Source: DATKBT01 sp035546295
GTDB taxonomy: Bacteria; Acidobacteriota; Thermoanaerobaculia; Multivoradales; Multivoraceae
Direction: 5' to 3'
DNA: 64,000 nucleotides
NCBI GenBank assembly: GCA_035546295.1
Contig: DATKBT010000051.1
Span: 20,081 to 84,080 of the forward strand
Shown here: positions 61,510-64,000 of the stretch, piece by piece
Layout of the letters: each line of letters starts with the position of its first letter
How positions within the stretch are numbered: position 1 is the stretch's first letter
The notes under the pieces: generated by a model
What the model saw: the letters and a program-made list of their open reading frames with translations, nothing else
The model's database searches: none
What the model was told of the DNA's origin: nothing
Made by a program: the position numbers and the translations under genes

Positions 61510-62424
61510 CTAGGAAGCGCCCGCTTCTGGTGTCTCGGCCGCCTCGCGAGCCTCGTGGGCGACGGCTCGGTTGCGCCCCTGCTCCTTCGCCTCGTACAGC
61601 GCCTGGTCCGCCGCCTTGACCAGGTCGGCGACACTCATCCCGTCGGACCACTGCGCCACGCCCAGGCTCAGGGTCGCACCGCCGGTGCGACCGCGGTCCT
61701 CGACCTTCGTGGCCTCGATCAGCGAGCGCACGTTCTCGGCGAACTCGAGCGCGTCCTCGAGACCGACATCGGGGAGGATCAGCGCGAACTCGTCGCCGCC
61801 GTAGCGGGCGAAGAGCTGCTCGCGCCGGACGCGCTCGCCGACCAGTGCGGCGACGGTGCGCAGCATCCGATCGCCGAACAGGTGGCCGAGCGAGTCGTTG
61901 ACCTCCTTGAACTGGTCGATGTCGAACAGCACCAGCGACAGGTCGCCGTGCGAGCGCGAGCAACGCGCGACCTCGCGATCGAGGAAGTCGTCGAAGTAGC
62001 GGCGGTTGTAGATCTGTGTGAGGCCGTCGATGATGGTGAGGCGGTAGATCTCCTCGTGGTACATCGCCTCGACGTCGCGGCCGCTGATGAAGCGCAGCAC
62101 GACGCCGCCGATCTGGATCAGGTCGCCGTGCTCGAGCGCGCGGCGCTCCTCGACCCGCTCCCCGTTGACCAGGGTGCCGTTGGTCGACCCCAGGTCCTCG
62201 ACGATGAAGTCCTCCTCGAGCGGCTCGAAGCGCGCGTGCCGGCGCGACACGCTGTCGGCGTCGATCACGATCGAGTTGTTGAACGAGCGACCGATGGTGA
62301 GCTCGGCGTCGAGCGAGAAGCGTCGACCCAGCTCGCCGCCGTAGATCACGACCAGCGACGCCACGCCGCGCACCAGCCGCGGCAGGTCGGAGTCCGAGAG
62401 GATGCGGGTGATGCTGTCGGTCAT
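61510..62424 (-). CDS. FHA-GGDEF diguanylate cyclase
   Basis: 304 residues from ATG 62424. The N-terminal FHA domain (residues about 30-115) shows LTIGRSFNNSIVIDADSVSR, RHARFEPLEEDFIVEDLGST and NGTLVNGERVEERR, with the phosphothreonine-binding Arg/Ser/Asn. The GGDEF domain (130-290) has LTQIYNRRYFDDFLDREVAR, LVLFDIDQFKEVNDSLGHLF and LFARYGGDEFALILPDVG near residue 210. All catalytic residues for c-di-GMP synthesis are present. The RxxD inhibitory site five residues before GGDEF is missing (RREQ), so product inhibition may be weak. The FHA domain may dock to a phosphoprotein, for example a substrate of the Ser/Thr kinase at 57406. Confidence 0.94.
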   Translation of the reverse strand: MTDSITRILSDSDLPRLVRGVASLVVIYGGELGRRFSLDAELTIGRSFNNSIVIDADSVSRRHARFEPLEEDFIVEDLGSTNGTLVNGERVEERRALEHGDLIQIGGVVLRFISGRDVEAMYHEEIYRLTIIDGLTQIYNRRYFDDFLDREVARCSRSHGDLSLVLFDIDQFKEVNDSLGHLFGDRMLRTVAALVGERVRREQLFARYGGDEFALILPDVGLEDALEFAENVRSLIEATKVEDRGRTGGATLSLGVAQWSDGMSVADLVKAADQALYEAKEQGRNRAVAHEAREAAETPEAGAS

Positions 62425-62579
62425 TGCAGTCGCACCGGTGGCGCTTCGCTCGTCGCCGCCTCTTCGATGTCGAAAGAGGCTGTGATCATAGCCCACGACG
62501 CCGACTCGCCGCGGCCCCGCAACCCGCTCACGATGCATGCCTTGGCGTGCCGTGCCGCCTGCTCCTGTACGCTCCGCGG

Positions 62580-64000
62580 GTGCCCGGCCTCGACCTCTTC
62601 ACCCAGCCCTGGGTCCTGGCGCTCGCTCACGCGGCGGCCATCACGCTCGCGGTCGGCCACATCGTCCTCCACAAGCGCGACGTCCGGGCGGCGGTCGGCT
62701 GGGCGGTCGTCGTCCTCGTGGCGCCGTTGCTCGGTGCGCTCTCCTACTGGCTGTTCGGCGTCAACCGCATCCGCCGACGCGCTGCGCGGATCTTTCCGCG
62801 CACGCGGACCCGCTCGCTGCCCGACCGCTGGGAGGGCTCCGCGCCGCATCACGCCTTCGGCTGCGACGGGATGACCCGGCTGCTCGACCGGCTCGTGCCG
62901 CGCCAGCTCGTCGGCGGCAACCGCGTGACAGCCCTGATCGGCGGCGCGGCGCTCGACGAGATGCTCGAGTCGATCCGCTCGGCGGAGCGGTCGATCACGC
63001 TCGCCACCTACATCTTCGACCACGACGAGACCGGGCTCGAGTTCGCGCGCGCGCTGCGCGAGGCGCAGCATCGCGGGGTGAGCGTGCGCGTGCTGGTCGA
63101 CGCGGTCGGCGACCGCTACTCGTTTCCGTCGATGGTGGCTCACCTGCGCAAGCGCGGCGTCCCGGCGGCTCCCTTCCTGCGCACCCGACTGCCCTGGCGC
63201 TTTCCGTACTTCAACCTGCGCAACCATCGCAAGATCTGCGTGATCGACGGCCGGGTGGCCTTCACCGGCGGCATGAACATCCGCCACGGTCATCGCTCGG
63301 ACTGCGTCGACGACCCCGCCGCCGTGGCCGACGTGCACTTCCGCGTCGAGGGGCCGGTGGTCTCGGACATCCAGAGCGTGTTCGCCGAGGACTGGCAGTT
63401 CGCCACCGATCAGCGTCTCGAGGGGGACGAGCTGTGGTTCCCCGAGATCGAGCCGGTGGGCGACGTCGTGGTGCGGGCGATCGCTGACGGCCCCGACCAC
63501 GACATGGACAGGATCCTGTGGGCACTGCTCGGCGCGATCGCCTGCGCGGAGCGCCGCCTGGTGATCGCCACCCCCTACTTCCTCCCCGACTCCGGCCTCG
63601 ACCACGCCCTGCAGGTGGCGGCCGGGCGCGGCGTCGAGGTCGACCTCCTGCTCCCCGAGCGCAGCAATCTCAAGCTCGTGCACTGGGCATCGCGCGCGAC
63701 CTGGCCCTGGGTGATGGAGGGCGGCTGCCGGATCTGGCTGACCCCGCCGCCCTTCGATCACACCAAGCTGATGCTGATGGACGACGAGTGGTCGTTCATC
63801 GGCAGCGCCAACTGGGACCCGCGCAGCCTGCGCCTCAACTTCGAGCTCAACCTCGAGTGCCACAGCCGAGAGCTCAACGCCCGCTTCGCCGAGATCCTGG
63901 AGGCCAAGCGCCGGCAGGCGCGTCGAGCAACGATCGGGGAGGAGAATGCCCTGCCGCTGCCGAGAAAGCTCCTCCACGGCAGCGTACGGCTGCTGACGCC
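62580..64000 (+). CDS. cls: Cardiolipin synthase-type phospholipase D family protein (3' end off the window)
   Basis: GTG 62580; 473 codons visible and still open at the edge. Two N-terminal transmembrane helices (WVLALAHAAAITLAVGHIVL and AAVGWAVVVLVAPLLGALSY, PLDNc type) precede the catalytic part. The first HKD motif is in NLRNHRKICVIDGRVAFTGG (about residue 216-235), the second in FDHTKLMLMDDEWSFIGSAN (about 392-411), followed by WDPRSLRLNFELNLE. It condenses two phosphatidylglycerols, or PG with another lipid, to cardiolipin at the inner membrane. It is divergent from the FHA-GGDEF gene. Confidence 0.93.
   Translation, partial: MPGLDLFTQPWVLALAHAAAITLAVGHIVLHKRDVRAAVGWAVVVLVAPLLGALSYWLFGVNRIRRRAARIFPRTRTRSLPDRWEGSAPHHAFGCDGMTRLLDRLVPRQLVGGNRVTALIGGAALDEMLESIRSAERSITLATYIFDHDETGLEFARALREAQHRGVSVRVLVDAVGDRYSFPSMVAHLRKRGVPAAPFLRTRLPWRFPYFNLRNHRKICVIDGRVAFTGGMNIRHGHRSDCVDDPAAVADVHFRVEGPVVSDIQSVFAEDWQFATDQRLEGDELWFPEIEPVGDVVVRAIADGPDHDMDRILWALLGAIACAERRLVIATPYFLPDSGLDHALQVAAGRGVEVDLLLPERSNLKLVHWASRATWPWVMEGGCRIWLTPPPFDHTKLMLMDDEWSFIGSANWDPRSLRLNFELNLECHSRELNARFAEILEAKRRQARRATIGEENALPLPRKLLHGSVRLLT

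Overview
The window is high-GC DNA (about 70% by eye) from a Gram-negative bacterium. The outer membrane is shown by a TonB-dependent receptor, TolC/CusBA and CopB homologues and a small beta-barrel protein. Starts are often GTG or TTG, and 1-4 base overlaps between operon genes are common. The gene mix (GrdB-like selenoprotein relative, DUF1704/ATP-grasp operon, copper island, QTMAN-like glycosyltransferase, CruF-like carotenoid proteins) would fit a soil or sediment Acidobacteriota-like or deltaproteobacterial-type lineage. That placement is only a guess: there is no rRNA or other phylogenetic marker here. No tRNA, rRNA or CRISPR array was seen.

Layout. 1-10.6 kb: an edge-truncated alpha/beta hydrolase, then a loose set of stress-type genes (YflT-like, lipid kinase, SRPBCC plus zinc alcohol dehydrogenase, Rho-N domain protein, topoisomerase IB, BON protein, DUF892 protein). 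10.9-15.4 kb, minus strand: a four-gene operon of N-formylglutamate amidohydrolase, DUF1704/QEGLA metallopeptidase, glutathione-synthetase-like ATP-grasp ligase and a frameshifted AsmA-like membrane protein. 15.7-18.5 kb: a two-subunit molybdenum hydroxylase with a Tat signal. 18.6-24.7 kb: a frameshifted hydrolase, a methyltransferase, an unknown protein with two compensating frameshifts, an FAD oxidoreductase and a QTMAN-like glycosyltransferase.

24.8-44.3 kb is a copper/silver resistance island built from intact and decayed modules. Intact parts are csoR-copA under a clear CsoR-type promoter, a multicopper oxidase with CopB, DUF305, and a cusCBA-type RND system. Decayed parts are a tolC'-'cusA deletion fusion, a PRPP synthetase remnant, an IS3 transposase fragment, a broken winged-helix regulator and a csoR'-'copA deletion fusion. 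Three related small secreted Cys/His proteins each stand at the head of a module. Inside the island is an N-terminally short GrdB-like protein with an in-frame UGA in a U-x-x-C motif, followed by a hairpin placed like a bacterial SECIS.

44.3-51.7 kb: housekeeping and envelope genes (GDPD, Gmad2 lipoprotein, L,D-transpeptidase-like, GAPDH, beta-barrel, MtgA, YihY), with an identical 63-bp palindromic terminator cassette at the end of two unrelated genes. 51.8-57.2 kb: a cobalamin riboswitch and a complete btuB-F-C-D uptake operon. 57.4-64 kb: a membrane-sensor/Ser-Thr kinase fusion, two tandem carotenoid biosynthesis proteins, an FHA-GGDEF protein, and a cardiolipin synthase that runs off the window.

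Several genes carry frameshifts. Those in the copper island go with truncations and a nonsense codon and are real decay. Those at about 11.0, 18.7, 20.3, 21.3 and 28.3 kb are single-base and could be assembly errors.
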